Source: Chamaelirium japonicum (lineage: Eukaryota; Streptophyta; Magnoliopsida; Liliales; Melanthiaceae). Taken from it: a stretch of DNA of 64,000 nt. Made by a program: the position numbers and the translations under genes. Below the pieces are notes generated by a model. The model saw nothing but the letters and a program-made list of their open reading frames with translations, was not told the origin of the DNA and ran no database searches. The DNA is taken from contig CANTAL010000202.1 in assembly GCA_947650365.1 (NCBI GenBank), forward strand, positions 310,001 through 374,000. The letters run 5' to 3'. Positions 13,100 through 25,906 of the stretch are shown here, in pieces (within the stretch, counting starts at the first letter, position 1; every line of letters begins with the position of its first letter).

Positions 13100-13807
13100 G
13101 TTATGGATTCGTCACGAATTACACTTGTACATCATTTTGTGAGAGTGGAATCACGTTTGACCATGTGTGGAATCCGGTTTGACCAGGTGTTTCGAGACGT
13201 ACAATGGGCCGGAAAAAGCATCGTAATTGCCAGCGATGGAGCTCGATCGCGAACCCGTGGTGCTAGTCGAAACGATCGTTTAGGCAGGTGGGCCACGACC
13301 TGCCGAAAAGTGGCAAAAAAAAAGAGAGAGATGGTTTTTGTAAAATGGGTGCAACACGATGACTTCCCAGGAGCTCACCCGTCCTGGTACTACTCTCGTC
13401 CAAGAGGACACTTGACTACTGAATTAAATCAGGAAGGGAAAACCCTCATAACAAATTTAGGGCAGATTAAATGACGGTCTATGACCATCCTATAATCTGC
13501 GACAGAGTTTTTAATTTAAAATGATTTAGTCAGTAATAAATGACGGTCTAGGACCGTCGTTTAATTAAAAACCCTTCGTTTAATAAAGGATGGTCTAAGA
13601 CCTTTGTTTATTTATGACCTATTTTTTTTTTTTTTGGTGTAGCGGGACAAGGTGTTTCGGGACGTTCGGTGGGCCGGAAAAAGGGCCTTAAGTGCGGACA
13701 ATGGAGCTCAATCGCGAACCTGTGGTGCTCGTCGAAACGATCGTTTAGGCAGGTGGGCCACGACCCACTGAAAAAGTGGCAAAAAAAAAAAGATGGTTCC
13801 GTAAAAT

Positions 13808-13895
13808 GGGTGCAACACGGGGACTCTCGCCCAAGCACGCTTAACTGCGGAGTTCGGATGGGATCCGGTGCTTTTGTGCTGGTATGATAGCACCC
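13808..13895 (-). pseudogene. type C 5S gene
   Basis: Identical to reference C. Confidence 0.88.
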
Positions 13896-14300
13896 GTTAT
13901 GCATTTGTCACGAATTACACGTATCCATCACTTCGTGATTTGTAACAAATTTAGGGCAAATTAAATGACGGTCTAAGACCGTCCTATAATCTGCGACCGA
14001 GTTTTTGATTTAAAAACACTTAGTTAATAATTTAAAAACATTTATTTTATAATAAACGACGGTCGGGGACCGTCGTTTATTAAAGGACGGTCGAAGGCCG
14101 CAGTTTATTTATGTCCTATTTTCTTTGTTCGGTGTAGTGTGACCAGGTGGTTCGAGACGTCCGATGGGCCGGAAAAAGGGTCGTAAGTGCGGGAGATATA
14201 GCTCAATCGTGAACCCATGGTGATCGTCCAAACGATCGTTTAGGCAGGTGGGCCACGACCCACTGAAAAGTGGCAAAAAAAAAAGATGGTTTTGTAAAAC

Positions 14301-14418
14301 GGGTGCAACACGAGGACTTCCCAAGAGGTCACCCATCCTAGTACTACTCTCGCCCAAGCACGCTTAACTGCGGAGTTCTGATGGGATCCGGTGCTTTAGT
14401 GCTGGTATGATCACACCC
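14301..14418 (-). rRNA. 5S rRNA gene, full length
   Basis: 118 bp. C6T and C95T, as in 6916-7033. Confidence 0.92.
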
Positions 14419-15121
14419 GTTATGCAATCGTCACGAATTACACTTGTACATCATTTCGTGAGAGTGGAATCACGTTTGACCATGTGTGGAATCCGGTTTG
14501 ACCAGGTGTTTCGAGACGTACGATGGGCCGGAAAAAGCATTGTAAGTGCCAGCGATGGAGCTCGATCGCGAACCCGTGGTGCTAGTCGGAACGATCGTTT
14601 AGGCAGGTGGGCCACGACCTGCCGAAATGTGGCAAAAAAAAAGAGAGATGGTTTTTGTAAAATGGGTGCAACACGATGACTTCCCAGGAGCTCACCCGTC
14701 CTGCTACTACTCTCGTCCAAGAGGACACTTGACTACTGAATTAAATCAGGAAGGGAAAACCCTCATAACAAATTTAGGGCAGATTAAATGACGGTCTATG
14801 ACCATCCTATAATCTGCGACAGAGTTTTTAATTTAAAATGATTTAGTCAGTAATAAATGACGGTCGAGGACCGTCGTTTAATTAAAAACCCTTCGTTTAA
14901 TAAAGGATGGTCTAAGACCTTTGTTTATTTATGTCCTATTTTTTTTGTTTTGGTGCAGCGGGACAAGGTGTTTCGGGACGTTCGGTGGGCCGGAAAAAGG
15001 GCCTTAAGTGCGGGCAATGGAGCTCAATCGCGAACCTGTGGTGCTCGTCGAAACGATCGTTTAGGCAGGTGGGCCACGACCCACTGAAAAAGTGGCAAAA
15101 AAAAAGATGGTTTCGTAAAAT

Positions 15122-15209
15122 GGGTGCAACACGGGGACTCTCGCCCAAGCACGCTTAACTGCGGAGTTCGGATGGGATCCGGTGCTTTTGTGCTGGTATG
15201 ATAGCACCC
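15122..15209 (-). pseudogene. type C 5S gene
   Basis: Identical to reference C. Confidence 0.88.
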
Positions 15210-15614
15210 GTTATGCATTTGTCACGAATTACACGTATCCATAACTTCGTGATTTGTAACAAATTTAGGGCAAATTAAATGACGGTCTATGACCGTCCTA
15301 TAATCTGCGACCGAGTTTTTGATTTAAAAACACTTAGTTAATAATTTAAAAACATTTATTTTATAATAAACGACGGTCGGGGACCGTCGTTTATTAAAGG
15401 ACGGTCGAAGGCCGTAGTTTATTTATGTCCTATTTTCTCTGTTCGGTGTAGTGTGACCAGGTGTTTCGAGACGTCCGATGGGCCGAAAAAAGGGTCGTAA
15501 GTGCGGGAGATATAGCTCAATCGTGAACCCATGGTGATCGTCCAAACGATCGTTTAGGCAGGTGGGCCACGACCCACTGAAAAGTGGCAAAAAAAAAAGA
15601 TGGTTTTGTATAAC

Positions 15615-15640
15615 GGGTGCAACACGAGGACTTCCCAGGA
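15615..15640 (-). pseudogene. 5S gene 3' stub (26 bp), second copy
   Basis: Same breakpoints as 8233-8258, about 7.38 kb away, so the two derive from one event followed by duplication of the segment. Confidence 0.88.
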
Positions 15641-15917
15641 GATATAGCTCAAGATCGTTTATTTTATAATAAACGACGGTCGGGGACCGTCGTTTATTAA
15701 AGGACGGTCGAAGGCCGTAGTTTATTTATGTCCTATTTTCTCTGTTCGGTGTAGTGTGACCAGGTGTTTCGAGACGTCCGATGGGCCGGAAAAAGGGTCG
15801 TAAGTGCGGGAGATATAGCTCAATCGTGAACCCATGGTGATCGTCCAAACGATCGTTTAGGCAGGTGGGCCACGATCCACTGAAAAGTGGCAAAAAAAAA
15901 AAGATGTTTTGTATAAC

Positions 15918-16035
15918 GGGTGCAACACGAGGACTTCCCAGGAGGTCACCCATCCTAGTACTACTCTCGCCCAAGCACGCTTAACTGCGGAGTTCTGATG
16001 GGATCCGATGCTTTAGTGCTGGTATGATAGCACCC
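15918..16035 (-). rRNA. 5S rRNA gene, full length
   Basis: 118 bp. G7T and C28T. G7T is the base fixed in type C genes, so it may reflect local conversion. Confidence 0.9.
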
Positions 16036-16740
16036 GTTATGCAATCGTCACGAATTACACTTGTACATCATTTCGTGAGAGTTGAATCACGTTTGACCAT
16101 GTGTGGAATCCGGTTTGACCAGGTGTTTCGAGATGTACGATGGGCCGGAAAAAGCATCGTAAGTGCCAGCTATGGAGCTCGATCGCGAACCCGTGGTGCT
16201 AGTCGGAACGATCGTTTAGGCAGGTGGGCCACGACCTGCCGAAAAGTGGCAAAAAAAAAGAGAGATGGTTTTTGTAAAATGGGTGCAACACGATGACTTC
16301 CCTGGAGCTCACCCGTCCTGGTACTACTCTCGTCCAAGAGGACACTTGACTACTGAATTAAATCAGGAAGGGAAAACCCTCATAACAAATTTAGGGCAGA
16401 TTAAATGACGGTCTATGACCATCCTATAATCTGCGACAGAGTTTTTAATTTAAAATGATTTAGTCAGTAATAAATGACGGTCGAGGACCGTCGTTTAATT
16501 AAAAACCCTTCGTTTAATAAAGGATGGTCTAAGACCTTTGTTTATTTATGTCCTATTATTTTTGTTTTGGTGCAGCGGGACAAGGTGTTTCGGGACGTTC
16601 GTTGGGCCGGAAAAAGGGCTTTAAGTGCGGGCAATGGAGCTCAATCGCGAACCTGTGGTGCTCGTCGAAACGATCGTTTAGGCAGGTGGGCCACGACCCA
16701 CTGAAAAAGTGGCAAAAAAAAAAAGATGGTTTCGTAAAAT

Positions 16741-16828
16741 GGGTGCAACACGGGGACTCTCGCCCAAGCACGCTTAACTGCGGAGTTCGGATGGGATCCG
16801 GTGCTTTTGTGCTGGTATGATAGCACCC
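16741..16828 (-). pseudogene. type C 5S gene
   Basis: Identical to reference C. The next two periods have no C unit. Confidence 0.88.
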
Positions 16829-17235
16829 GTTATGCATTTGTCATGAATTACACGTATCCATCACTTCGTGATTTGTAACAAATTTAGGGCAAATTAAATG
16901 ACGGTCTAAGACCGTCCTATAATCTGCGACCGAGTTTTTGATTTAAAAACACTTAGTTAATAATTTAAAAACATTTATTTTATAATAAACGACGGTCGGG
17001 GACCGTCGTTTATTAAAGGACGGTCGAAGGCCGTAGTTTATTTATGTCCTATTTTCTTTGTTCGGTGTAGTGTGATCAGGTGTTTCGAGACGTCCGATGG
17101 GCCGGAAAAAGGGTCGTAAGTGCGGGAGATATAGCTCAATCGTGAACCCATGGTGATCGTCCAAACGATCGTTTAGGCAGGTGGGCCACGACCCACTGAA
17201 AAGTGGCAAAAAAAAAAAAGATGGTTTTGTATAAC

Positions 17236-17353
17236 GGGTGCAACACGAGGACTTCCCAGGAGGTCACCCATCCTAGTACTACTCTCGCCCAAGCACGCTT
17301 AACTGCGGAGTTCTGATGGAATCCGAAGCTATAGTGCTGGTATGATCGCACCC
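17236..17353 (-). rRNA. 5S rRNA gene, full length, diverged
   Basis: 118 bp. Four changes: A23T, A27T, C28T and C34T, clustered in the 5' third. Confidence 0.88.
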
Positions 17354-18059
17354 GTTATGCAATCGTCACGAATTACACTTGTACATCATTTCGTGAGAGT
17401 GGAATCACGTTTGACCATGTGTGGAATCCGGTTTGACCAGGTGTTTCGAGACGTACGATGGGCCGGAAAAAGCATCGTAAGTGCCAGCGATGGAGCTCGA
17501 TCGCGAACCCGTGGTGCTAGTTGGAACGATCGTTTAGGCAGGTGGGCCACGACCTGCCGAAAAGTGGCAAAAAAAAAGAGAGAGATGGTTTTTGTAAAAT
17601 GGGTGCAACACGATGACTTCCCAGGAGCTCACCCGTCCTGGTACTACTCTCGTCCAAGAGGACACTTGACTACTGAATTAAATCAGGAAGGGAAAACCCT
17701 CATAACAAATTTAGGGCAGATTAAATGACGGTCTATGACCATCCTATAATCTGCGACAGAGTTTTTAATTTAAAATGATTTAGTCAGTAATAAATGACGG
17801 TCGAGGACCGTCGTTTAATTAAAAACCCTTCGTTTAATAAAGGATGGTCTAAGACCTTTGTTTATTTATGTCCTATTTTTTTTGTTTTGGTGCAGCGGGA
17901 CAAGGTGTTTCGGGACGTTCGGTGGGCCGGAAAAAGGGCCTTAAGTGCGGGCAATGGAGCTCAATCGCGAACCTGTGGTGCTCGTCGAAACGATCGTTTA
18001 GGCAGGTGGGCCACGACCCACTGAAAAGTGGCAAAAAAAAAAAGATGGTTTTGTAAAAC

Positions 18060-18177
18060 GGGTGCAACACGAGGACTTCCCAGGAGATCACCCATCCTAG
18101 TACTACTCTCGCCCAAGCACGCTTAATTGCGGAGTTCTGATGGGATCTGATGCTTTAGTGCTGGTATGATCGCACCC
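18060..18177 (-). rRNA. 5S rRNA gene, full length, diverged
   Basis: 118 bp. C28T, G30A, G51A (A box) and C91T (C box). It sits in a contracted 824-bp period. Confidence 0.88.
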
Positions 18178-18884
18178 GTTATGCAATCGTCACGAATTAC
18201 ACTTGTACATCATTTCGTGAGAGTGGAATCATGTTTGACCATGTGTGGAATCCGGTTTGACCAGGTGTTTCGAGACGTACGATGGGCCGGAAAAAGCATC
18301 GTAAGTGCCAGCGATGGAGCTCGATCGCGAACCCGTGGTGCTAGTCGGAACGATCGTTTAGGCAGGTGGGCCACGACCTGCCGAAAAGTGGCAAAAAAAA
18401 AGAGAGAGATGGTTTTTGTAAAATGGGTGCAACACGATGACTTCCCAAAAGCTCACTCGTCCTGGTACTACTCTCGTCCAAGAGGACACTTGACTACTGA
18501 ATTAAATCAGGAAGGGAAAACCCTCATAACAAATTGAGGGCAGATTAAATGACGGTCTATGACCATCCTATAATCTGCGACAGAGTTTTTAATTTAAAAT
18601 GATTTAGTCAGTAATAAATGACGGTAGAGGACCGTCGTTTAATTAAAAACCCTTCGTTTAATAAAGGATGGTCTAAGACCTTTGTTTATTTATGTTCTAT
18701 TTTTTTTGTTTTGGTGCAGCGGGACAAGGTGTTTCGGGACGTTCGGTGGGCCGGAAAAAGGGCCTTAAGTGCGGGCAATAGAGCTCAATCGCGAACCTGT
18801 GGTGCTCGTCGAAACGATCGTTTAGGCAGGTGGGCCACGACCCACTGAAAAAGTGGCAAAAAAAAAAAGATGGTTTTGTAAAAC

Positions 18885-19002
18885 GCGTGCAACACGAGGA
18901 CTTCCCAGGAGGTCACCCATCCTAGTACTACTCTCGCCCAAGCACGCTTAACTGCAGAGTTCTGATGGGATCCGATGCTTTAGTGCTGGTATGATCGCAC
19001 CC
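18885..19002 (-). rRNA. 5S rRNA gene, full length
   Basis: 118 bp. C28T, C47T and C117G, as in 8537-8654. It sits in a contracted 825-bp period. Confidence 0.9.
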
Positions 19003-19707
19003 GTTATGCAATCGTCACGAATTACACTTGTACATCATTTCGTGAGAGTTGAATCACGTTTGACCATGTGTGGAATCCGGTTTGACCAGGTGTTTCGAGA
19101 CGTACGATGGGCCGGAAAAAGCATCGTAAGTGCCAGCTATGGAGCTCGATCGCGAACCCGTGGTGCTAGTCGGAACGATCGTTTAGGCAGGTGGGCCACG
19201 ACCTGCCGAAAAGTGGCAAAAAAAAAGAGAGATGGTTTTTGTAAAATGGGTGCAACACGATGACTTCCCTGGAGCTCACCCGTCCTGGTACTACTCTCGT
19301 CCAAGAGGACACTTGACTACTGAATTAAATCAGGAAGGGAAAACCCTCATAACAAATTTAGGGCAGATTAAATGACGGTCTATGACCATCCTATAATCTG
19401 CGACAGAGTTTTTAATTTAAAATGATTTAGTCAGTAATAAATGACGGTAGAGGACCGTCGTTTAATTAAAAACCCTTCGTTTAATAAAGGATGGTCTAAG
19501 ACCTTTGTTTATTTATGTTCTATTTTTTTTGTTTTGGTGCAGCGGGACAAGGTGTTTCGGGACGTTCGGTGGGCCGGAAAAAGGGCCTTAAGTGCGGGCA
19601 ATAGAGCTCAATCGCGAACCTGTGGTGCTCGTCGAAACGATCGTTTAGGCAGGTGGGCCACGACCCACTGAAAAAGTGGCAAAAAAAAAAAGATAGTTTC
19701 GTAAAAT

Positions 19708-19795
19708 GGGTGCAACACGGGGACTCTCGCCCAAGCACGCTTAACTGCGGAGTTCGGATGGGATCCGGTGCTTTTGTGCTGGTATGATAGCACCC
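19708..19795 (-). pseudogene. type C 5S gene
   Basis: Identical to reference C. Confidence 0.88.
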
Positions 19796-20200
19796 GTTAT
19801 GCATTTGTCACGAATTACACGTATCCATCACTTCGTGATTTGTAACAAATTTAGGGCAAATTAAATGACGGTCTAAGACCGTCCTATAATCTGCGACCGA
19901 GTTTTTGATTTAAAAACACTTAGTTAATAATTTAAAAACATTTATTTTATAATAAACGACGGTCGGGGACCGTCGTTTATTAAAGGACGGTCGAAGGCCG
20001 TAGTTTATTTATGTCCTATTTTCTTTGTTCGGTGTAGTGTGACCAGGTGTTTCGAGACGTCCGATGGGCCGGAAAAAGGGTCGTAAGTGCGGGAGATATA
20101 GCTCAATCGTGAACCCATGGTGATCGTCCAAACGATCGTTTAGGCAGGTGGGCCACGACCCACTGAAAAGTGGCAAAAAAAAAAGATGGTTTTGTAAAAC

Positions 20201-20318
20201 GGGTGCAACACGAGGACTTCCCAGGAGGTCACCCATCCTAGTACTACTCTCGCCCAAGCACGCTTAACTGCGGAGTTCTGATGGGAGCCGGTGCTTTAGT
20301 GCTGGTATGATCGCACCC
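20201..20318 (-). rRNA. 5S rRNA gene, full length, promoter-proximal deletion
   Basis: 118 bp. A32C. Seven bases (plus-strand GCAATCG) are missing just upstream, bringing the -13 region to about -6. Confidence 0.9.
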
Positions 20319-21017
20319 GTTATTCACGAATTACACTTGTACATCATTTCGTGAGAGTGGAATCACGTTTGACCATGTGTGGAATCCGGTTTGACCAGGT
20401 GTTTCGAGACGTACGATGGGCCGGAAAAAGCATCGTAAGTGCCAGCGATGGAGCTCGATCGCGAACCCGTGGTGCTAGTCGAAACGATCGTTTAGGCAGG
20501 TGGGCCACGACCTGCCGAAAAGTGGCAAAAAAAAAGAGAGAGATGGTTTTTGTAAAATGGGTGCAACACGATGACTTCCCAGGAGCTCACCCGTCCTGGT
20601 ACTACTCTCGTCCAAGAGGACACTTGACTACTGAATTAAATCAGGAAGGGAAAACCCTCATAACAAATTTAGGGCAGATTAAATGACGGTCTATGACCAT
20701 CCTATAATCTGCGACGGAGTTTTTAATTTAAAATGATTTAGTCAGTAATAAATGACGGTCGAGGACCGTCATTTAATTAAAAACCCTTCGTTTAATAAAG
20801 GAAGGTCTAAGACCTTTGTTTATTTATGTCCTATTTTTTTTGTTTTGGTGTAGCGGGACAAGGTGTTTTGGGACGTTCGGTGGGCCGGAAAAAGGGCCTT
20901 AAGTGCGGGCAATGGAGCTCAATCGCGAACCTGTGGTGCTCGTCGAAACGATCGTTTAGGCAGGTGGGCCACGACCCACTGAGAAAGTGGCAAAAAAAAA
21001 AGATGGTTTCGTAAAAT

Positions 21018-21105
21018 GGGTGCAACACGGGGACTCTCGCCCAAGCACGCTTAACTGCGGAGTTCGGATGGGATCCGGTGCTTTTGTGCTGGTATGATAG
21101 CACCC
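21018..21105 (-). pseudogene. type C 5S gene
   Basis: Identical to reference C. Confidence 0.88.
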
Positions 21106-21511
21106 GTTATGCATTTGTCACGAATTACACGTATCCATCACTTCGTGATTTGTAACAAATTTAGGGCAAATTAAATGACGGTCTAAGACCGTCCTATAAT
21201 CTGCGACCGAGTTTTTGATTTAAAAACACTTAGTTAATAATTTAAAAACATTTATTTTATAATAAACGACGGTCGGGGACCGTCGTTTATGAAAGGACGG
21301 TCGAAGGCCGTAGTTTATTTATGTCCTATTTTCTTTGTTCGGTGTAGTGTGACCAGGTGTTTTGAGACGTCCGATGGGCCGGAAAAAGGGTCGTAAGTGC
21401 GGGAGATATAGCTCAATCGTGAACCCATGGTGATCGTCCAAACGATCGTTTAGGCAGGTGGGCCACGACCCACTGAAAAGTGGCAAAAAAAAAAAGATGG
21501 TTTTGTAAAAC

Positions 21512-21629
21512 GGGTGCAACACGAGGACTTCCCAGGAGGTCACCCATCCTAGTACTACTCTCGCCCAAGCACGCTTAACTGCGGAGTTCTGATGGGATCC
21601 GGTGCTTTAGTGCTGGTATGATCGCACCC
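21512..21629 (-). rRNA. 5S rRNA gene, full length, consensus
   Basis: 118 bp, no difference from the reference copy. Confidence 0.95.
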
Positions 21630-22335
21630 GTTATGCAATCGTCACGAAATACACTTGTACATCATTTCGTGAGAGTGGAATCACGTTTGACCATGTGTGG
21701 AATCCGGTTTGACCAGGTGTTTCGAGACGTACGATGGGCCGGAAAAAGCATCGTAAGTGCCAGCGATGGAGCTCGATCGCGAACCCGTGGTGCTAGTCGA
21801 AACGATCGTTTAGGCAGGTGGGCCACGACCTGCCGAAAAGTGGCAAAAAAAAAGAGAGAGATGGTTTTTGTAAAATGGGTGCAACACGATGACTTCCCAA
21901 GAGCTCACCCGTCCTGGTACTACTCTCGTCCAAGAGGACACTTGACTACTGAATTAAATCAGGAAGGGAAAACCCTCATAACAAATTTAGGGCAGATTAA
22001 ATGACGGTCTATGACCATCCTATTATCTGCGACAGAGTTTTTAATTTAAAATGATTTAGTCAGTAATAAATGACGGTCGAGGACCGTCGTTTAATTAAAA
22101 ACCCTTCGTTTAATAAAGGAAGGTCTAAGACCTTTGTTTATTTATGTCCTATTTTTTTTGTTTTGGTGTAGCGGGACAAGGTGTTTTGGGACGTTCGGTG
22201 GGCCGGAAAAAGGGCCTTAAGTGCGGGCAATGGAGCTCAATCGCGAACCTGTGGTGCTCGTCGAAACGATCGTTTAGGCAGGTGGGCCACGACCCACTGA
22301 GAAAGTGGCAAAAAAAAAAGATGGTTTCGTAAAAT

Positions 22336-22423
22336 GGGTGCAACACGGGGACTCTCGCCCAAGCACGCTTAACTGCGGAGTTCGGATGGGATCCGGTGCT
22401 TTTGTGCTGGTATGATAGCACCC
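22336..22423 (-). pseudogene. type C 5S gene
   Basis: Identical to reference C. Confidence 0.88.
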
Positions 22424-22828
22424 GTTATGCATTTGTCACGAATTACACGTATCCATCACTTCGTGATTTGTAACAAATTTAGGGCAAATTAAATGACGGT
22501 CTAAGACCGTCCTATAATCTGCGACCGAGTTTTTGATTTAAAAACACTTAGTTAATAATTTAAAAACATTTATTTTATAATAAACGACGGTCGGGGACCG
22601 TCGTTTATGAAAGGACGGTCGAAGGCCGTAGTTTATTTATGTCCTATTTTCTTTGTTCGGTCTAGTGTGACCAGGTGTTTCGAGACGTCCGATGGGCCGG
22701 AAAAAGAGTCGTAAGTGCGGGAGATATAGCTCAATCGTGAACCCATGGTGATCGTCCAAACGATCGTTTAGGCAGGTGGGCCACGACCCACTGAAAAGTG
22801 GCAAAAAAAAGAGATGGTTTTGTAAAAC

Positions 22829-22946
22829 GGGTGCAACACGAGGACTTCCCAGGAGGTCACCCATCCTAGTACTACTCTCGCCCAAGCACGCTTAACTGCG
22901 GAGTTCTGATGGGAGCCGGTGCTTTAGTGCTGGTATGATCGCACCC
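22829..22946 (-). rRNA. 5S rRNA gene, full length, promoter-proximal deletion
   Basis: 118 bp. A32C plus the same 7-bp upstream deletion as 20201-20318. Confidence 0.9.
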
Positions 22947-23646
22947 GTTATTCACGAATTACACTTGTACATCATTTCGTGAGAGTGGAATCACGTTTGA
23001 CCATGTGTGGAATCCGGTTTGACCAGGTGTTTCGAGACGTACGATGGGCCGGAAAAAGCATCGTAAGTGCCAGCGATGGAGCTCGATCGCGAACCCGTGG
23101 TGCTAGTCGAAACGATCGTTTAGGCAGGTGGGCCACGACCTGCCGAAAAGTGGCAAAAAAAAAGAGAGAGATGGTTTTTGTAAAATGGGTGCAACACGAT
23201 GACTTCCCAGGAGCTCACCCGTCCTGGTACTACTCTCGTCCAAGAGGACACTTGACTACTGAATTAAATCAGGAAGGGAAAACCCTCATAACAAATTTAG
23301 GGCAGATTGAATGACGGTCTATGACCATCCTATTATCTGCGACAGAGTTTTTAATTTAAAATGATTTAGTCAGTAATAAATGACGGTCGAGGACCGTTGT
23401 TTAATTAAAAACCCTTCGTTTAATAAAGGATGGTCTAAGACCTTTGTTTATTTATGTCCTATTTTTTTTGTTTTGGTGTAGCGGGACAAGGTGTTTCGGG
23501 ACGTTCGGTGGGCCGGAAAAAGGGCCTTAAGTGCGGGCAATGGAGCTCAATCGCGAACCTGTGGTGCTCGTCGAAACGATCGTTTAGGCAGGTGGGCCAC
23601 GACCCACTGAGAAAGTGGCAAAAAAAAAAAGATGGTTTCGTAAAAT

Positions 23647-23734
23647 GGGTGCAACACGGGGACTCTCGCCCAAGCACGCTTAACTGCGGACTTCGGATGG
23701 GATCCGGTGCTTTTGTGCTGGTATGATAGCACCC
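23647..23734 (-). pseudogene. type C 5S gene
   Basis: One change (GCGGACTTCGG on the plus strand), shared only with the copy at 47703-47790 on the other side of the retrotransposon. Confidence 0.87.
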
Positions 23735-24140
23735 GTTATGCATTTGTCACGAATTACACGTATCCATCACTTCGTGATTTGTAACAAATTTAGGGCAAAT
23801 TAAATGACGGTCTAAGACCGTCCTATAATCTGCGACCGAGTTTTTGATTTAAAAACACTTAGTTAATAATTTAAAAACATTTATTTTATAATAAACGACG
23901 GTCGGGGACCGTCGTTTATGAAAGGACGGTCGAAGGCCGTAGTTTATTTATGTCCTATTTTCTTTGTTCGGTGTAGTGTGACCAGGTGTTTCGAGACGTC
24001 CGATGGGCCGGAAAAAGGGTCGTAAGTGCGGGAGATATAGCTCAATCGTGAACCCATGGTGATCGTCCAAACGATCGTTTAGGCAGGTGGGCCACGACCC
24101 ACTGAAAAGTGGCAAAAAAAAAAAGATGGTTTTGTAAAAC

Positions 24141-24258
24141 GGGTGCAACACGAGGACTTCCCAGGAGGTCACCCATCCTAGTACTACTCTCGCCCAAGCA
24201 CGCTTAACTGCGGAGTTCTGATGGGATCCGGTGCTTTAGTGCTGGTATGATCGCACCC
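24141..24258 (-). rRNA. 5S rRNA gene, full length, consensus
   Basis: 118 bp, no difference from the reference copy. Confidence 0.95.
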
Positions 24259-24966
24259 GTTATGCAATCGTCACGAAATACACTTGTACATCATTTCGTG
24301 AGAGTGGAATCACGTTTGACCATGTGTGGAATCCGGTTTGACCAGGTGTTTCGAGACGTACGATGGGCCGGAAAAAGCATCGTAAGTGCCAGCGATGGAG
24401 CTCGATCGCGAACCCGTGGTGCTAGTCGAAACGATCGTTTAGGCAGGTGGGCCACGACCTGCCGAAAAGTGGCAAAAAAAAAGAGAGAGATGGTTTTTGT
24501 AAAATGGGTGCAACACGATGACTTCCCAGGAGCTCACCCGTCCTGGTACTACTCTCGTCCAAAAGGACACTTGACTACTGAATTAAATCAGGAAGGGAAA
24601 ACCCTCATAACAAATTTAGGGCAGATTAAATGACGGTCTATGACCATCCTATAATCTGCGACAGAGTTTTTAATTTAAAATGATTTAGTCAGTAATAAAT
24701 GACGGTCGAGGACCGTCGTTTAATTAAAAACCCTTCGTTTAATAAAGGATGGTCTAAGACCTTTGTTTATTTATGTCCTATTTTTTTTGTTTTGGTGCAG
24801 CGGGACAAGGTGTTTCGGGACGTTCGGTGGGCCGGAAAAAGGGCCTTAAGTGCGGGCAATGGAGCTCAATCGCGAACCTGTGGTGCTCGTCGAAACGATC
24901 GTTTAGGCAGGTGGGCCACGACCCACTGAAAAAGTGGCAAAAAAAAAAAAGATGGTTTCGTAAAAT

Positions 24967-25054
24967 GGGTGCAACACGGGGACTCTCGCCCAAGCACGCT
25001 TAACTGCGGAGTTCGGATGGGATCCGGTGCTTTTGTGCTGGTATGATAGCACCC
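24967..25054 (-). pseudogene. type C 5S gene
   Basis: Identical to reference C. Last C before the retrotransposon. Confidence 0.88.
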
Positions 25055-25459
25055 GTTATGCATTTGTCACGAATTACACGTATCCATCACTTCGTGATTT
25101 GTAACAAATTTAGGGCAAATTAAATGACGGTCTAAGACCGTCCTATAATCTGCGACCGAGTTTTTGATTTAAAAACACTTAGTTAATAATTTAAAAACAT
25201 TTATTTTATAATAAACGACGGTCGGGGACCGTCGTTTATGAAAGGACGGTCGAAGGCCGTAGTTTATTTATGTCCTATTTTCTTTGTTCGGTCTAGTGTG
25301 ACCAGGTGTTTCGAGACGTCCGATGGGCCGGAAAAAGAGTCGTAAGTGCGGGAGATATAGCTCAATCGTGAACCCATGGTGATCGTCCAAACGATCGTTT
25401 AGGCAGGTGGGCCACGACCCACTGAAAAGTGGCAAAAAAAAGAGATGGTTTTGTAAAAC

Positions 25460-25577
25460 GGGTGCAACACGAGGACTTCCCAGGAGGTCACCCATCCTAG
25501 TACTACTTTCGCCCAAGCACGCTTAACTGCGGAGTTCTGATGGGAGCCGGTGCTTTAGTGCTGGTATGATCGCACCC
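25460..25577 (-). rRNA. 5S rRNA gene, full length, promoter-proximal deletion
   Basis: 118 bp. A32C and G70A plus the 7-bp upstream deletion. It is the last full gene before the retrotransposon; G70A is shared with the first gene after it (36819). Confidence 0.9.
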
Positions 25578-25906
25578 GTTATTCACGAATTACACTTGTA
25601 CATCATTTCGTGAGAGTGGAATCACGTTTGACCATGTGTGGAATCCGGTTTGACCAGGTGTTTCGAGACGTACGATGGGCCGGAAAAAGCATCATAAGTG
25701 CCAGCGATGGAGCTCGATCGCGAACCCGTGGTGCTAGTCGAAACGATCGTTTAGGCAGGTGGGCCACGACCTGCCGAAAAGTGGCAAAAAAAAAGAGAGA
25801 GATGGTTTTTGTAAAATGGGTGCAACACGATGACTTCACAGGAGCTCACCCGTCCTGGTACTACTCTCGTCCAAGAGGACACTTGACTACTGAATTAAAT
25901 CAGGAA

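Larger units (their letters stand above)
268..25887 (-). pseudogene. type B 5S 3' fragments of the left array (20 copies)
   Basis: Copies at 268-337, 1584-1653, 3326-3395, 4644-4713, 5962-6031, 7279-7348, 8900-8969, 10217-10286, 12031-12100, 13347-13416, 14664-14733, 16281-16350, 17601-17670, 18425-18494, 19248-19317, 20559-20628, 21877-21946, 23187-23256, 24506-24575 and 25818-25887. Marker variants on the plus strand: CCCAAAAGCTCACTCG at 4644 and 18425, CCCAGAAGCTCACTCG at 12031, CCCTGGAGC at 8900, 16281 and 19248, CTGCTACTAC at 14664, TTCACAGG at 25818. These variants trace segment copying. Confidence 0.85.
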
